64,000 nucleotides of DNA from NCBI GenBank assembly GCA_016935555.1, contig JAFGQR010000106.1, positions 57,177-121,176 on the forward strand, given 5' to 3'. Of this stretch, positions 63,381 to 64,000 are shown piece after piece (position 1 is the stretch's first letter; each line of letters opens with the position of its first letter). The position numbers were made by a program, and so were the translations under genes. Below the pieces are notes generated by a model, which was not told where the DNA came from, did not search any database, and was given only the letters and a program-made list of their open reading frames with translations. Source of the DNA: Verrucomicrobiota bacterium (lineage in GTDB: Bacteria > Verrucomicrobiota > Verrucomicrobiia > Limisphaerales > JAFGQR01).

Positions 63381-64000
63381 ATGAAGACAACACTCTCCCT
63401 GCTCGCACTGGCCTCTCTGCTGGCGGGCCAATTGTGTAACGCCCAAACAGGCGAACCGGCGGACGATTGGAAGCCCGCGACTACGAACCAACGCGGCAAG
63501 CAGTATCCCCAAGTCAACTCGGAAGGCCGCGTCAAATTCCGCATCGTGGCGCCCCAGGCCCGCAATGTCACCGTGAGTTTCCGGGACAGCAGCCCCTTTG
63601 CGAAGGGTGAGGACGGCGCTTGGATCGGCACCACCCGCCCTTTGGATGAAGGCTTCCATTATTACACCGTCAACATTGACGGAGCCGAAGTTCCGGATCC
63701 CAACAGCCTGTTTTTCTTCGGCGCCAACCGCTGGGGCAGCGGCGTGGAGATCCCCGCCCACGACCAGGATTTTTACGCGCTCAAGAACGTGCCGCACGGT
63801 ACGCTGCGGGAGGTGTTCTTTTACTCGAAGAGCACCGACTCGGTACGCCGCGCGTTCGTTTACACTCCTCCGGGTTATGATCTGGATTTGAACCAACGCT
63901 ATCCGGTCTTGTATCTGCAGCACGGCTGGGGCGAAAACGAATACGGTTGGGGTGCCCAGGGTCGCGCCAATTTGATCCTCGACAACCTGATCGCCGCCAA
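63381..64000 (+). CDS. CE1-like esterase (enterochelin/feruloyl esterase type) with N-terminal CBM48-like region; truncated by window end
   Basis: MKTTLSLLALASLLAGQLCNAQ…'GRVKFRIVAPQARNVTVSF…', 'RAFVYTPPGYDLDLNQRYPVLYLQHGWGENEYGW'; open to last base. Confidence 0.88.
   Translation, partial: MKTTLSLLALASLLAGQLCNAQTGEPADDWKPATTNQRGKQYPQVNSEGRVKFRIVAPQARNVTVSFRDSSPFAKGEDGAWIGTTRPLDEGFHYYTVNIDGAEVPDPNSLFFFGANRWGSGVEIPAHDQDFYALKNVPHGTLREVFFYSKSTDSVRRAFVYTPPGYDLDLNQRYPVLYLQHGWGENEYGWGAQGRANLILDNLIAA

Overview
High-GC bacterial chromosome segment. I infer Verrucomicrobiota (Limisphaerales/Pedosphaera-like) from gene content only; no search was run. Main blocks: (1) an RluA-type pseudouridine synthase; (2) a giant secreted CotH-kinase/lamin-tail/LamG/Ig protein of about 2,715 aa; (3) a RAYT/Y1-type transposase bounded by a perfect 31-bp inverted repeat; (4) a nearly uninterrupted minus-strand str-S10-spc-alpha ribosomal superoperon from rpsL (29330) to rplQ (10967). 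It includes an rpmJ missing from the ORF track, lacks tuf and rpmD, and has low-complexity tails on several r-proteins. (5) A glycosyltransferase, M16 peptidase, LOG protein, flippase and NAD-sugar epimerase set; (6) a CarH-like MerR/B12 regulator divergent from a group-2 sigma70 factor, followed by serA, a parvulin PPIase, nikR and a CrtI-family desaturase; (7) a polysaccharide-degradation region from about 43.6 kb to the window end. That last region has a decayed sulfatase, SASA esterases, a GH-like TIM barrel, GH106, a DUF4832-like protein, and an ECF sigma/FecR-LamG pair joined by ATGA overlaps to a GH95-CE1 fusion, then GH10 and a second CE1 esterase. Best leads: the inverted-repeat RAYT element, the CarH/sigma/CrtI neighbourhood, the ECF/FecR-LamG CAZyme module, in-frame insertions of apparent dispersed repeats in coding genes, and a gene-decay zone at 43.6-45.9 kb. 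No tRNA, rRNA or CRISPR array was recognised.
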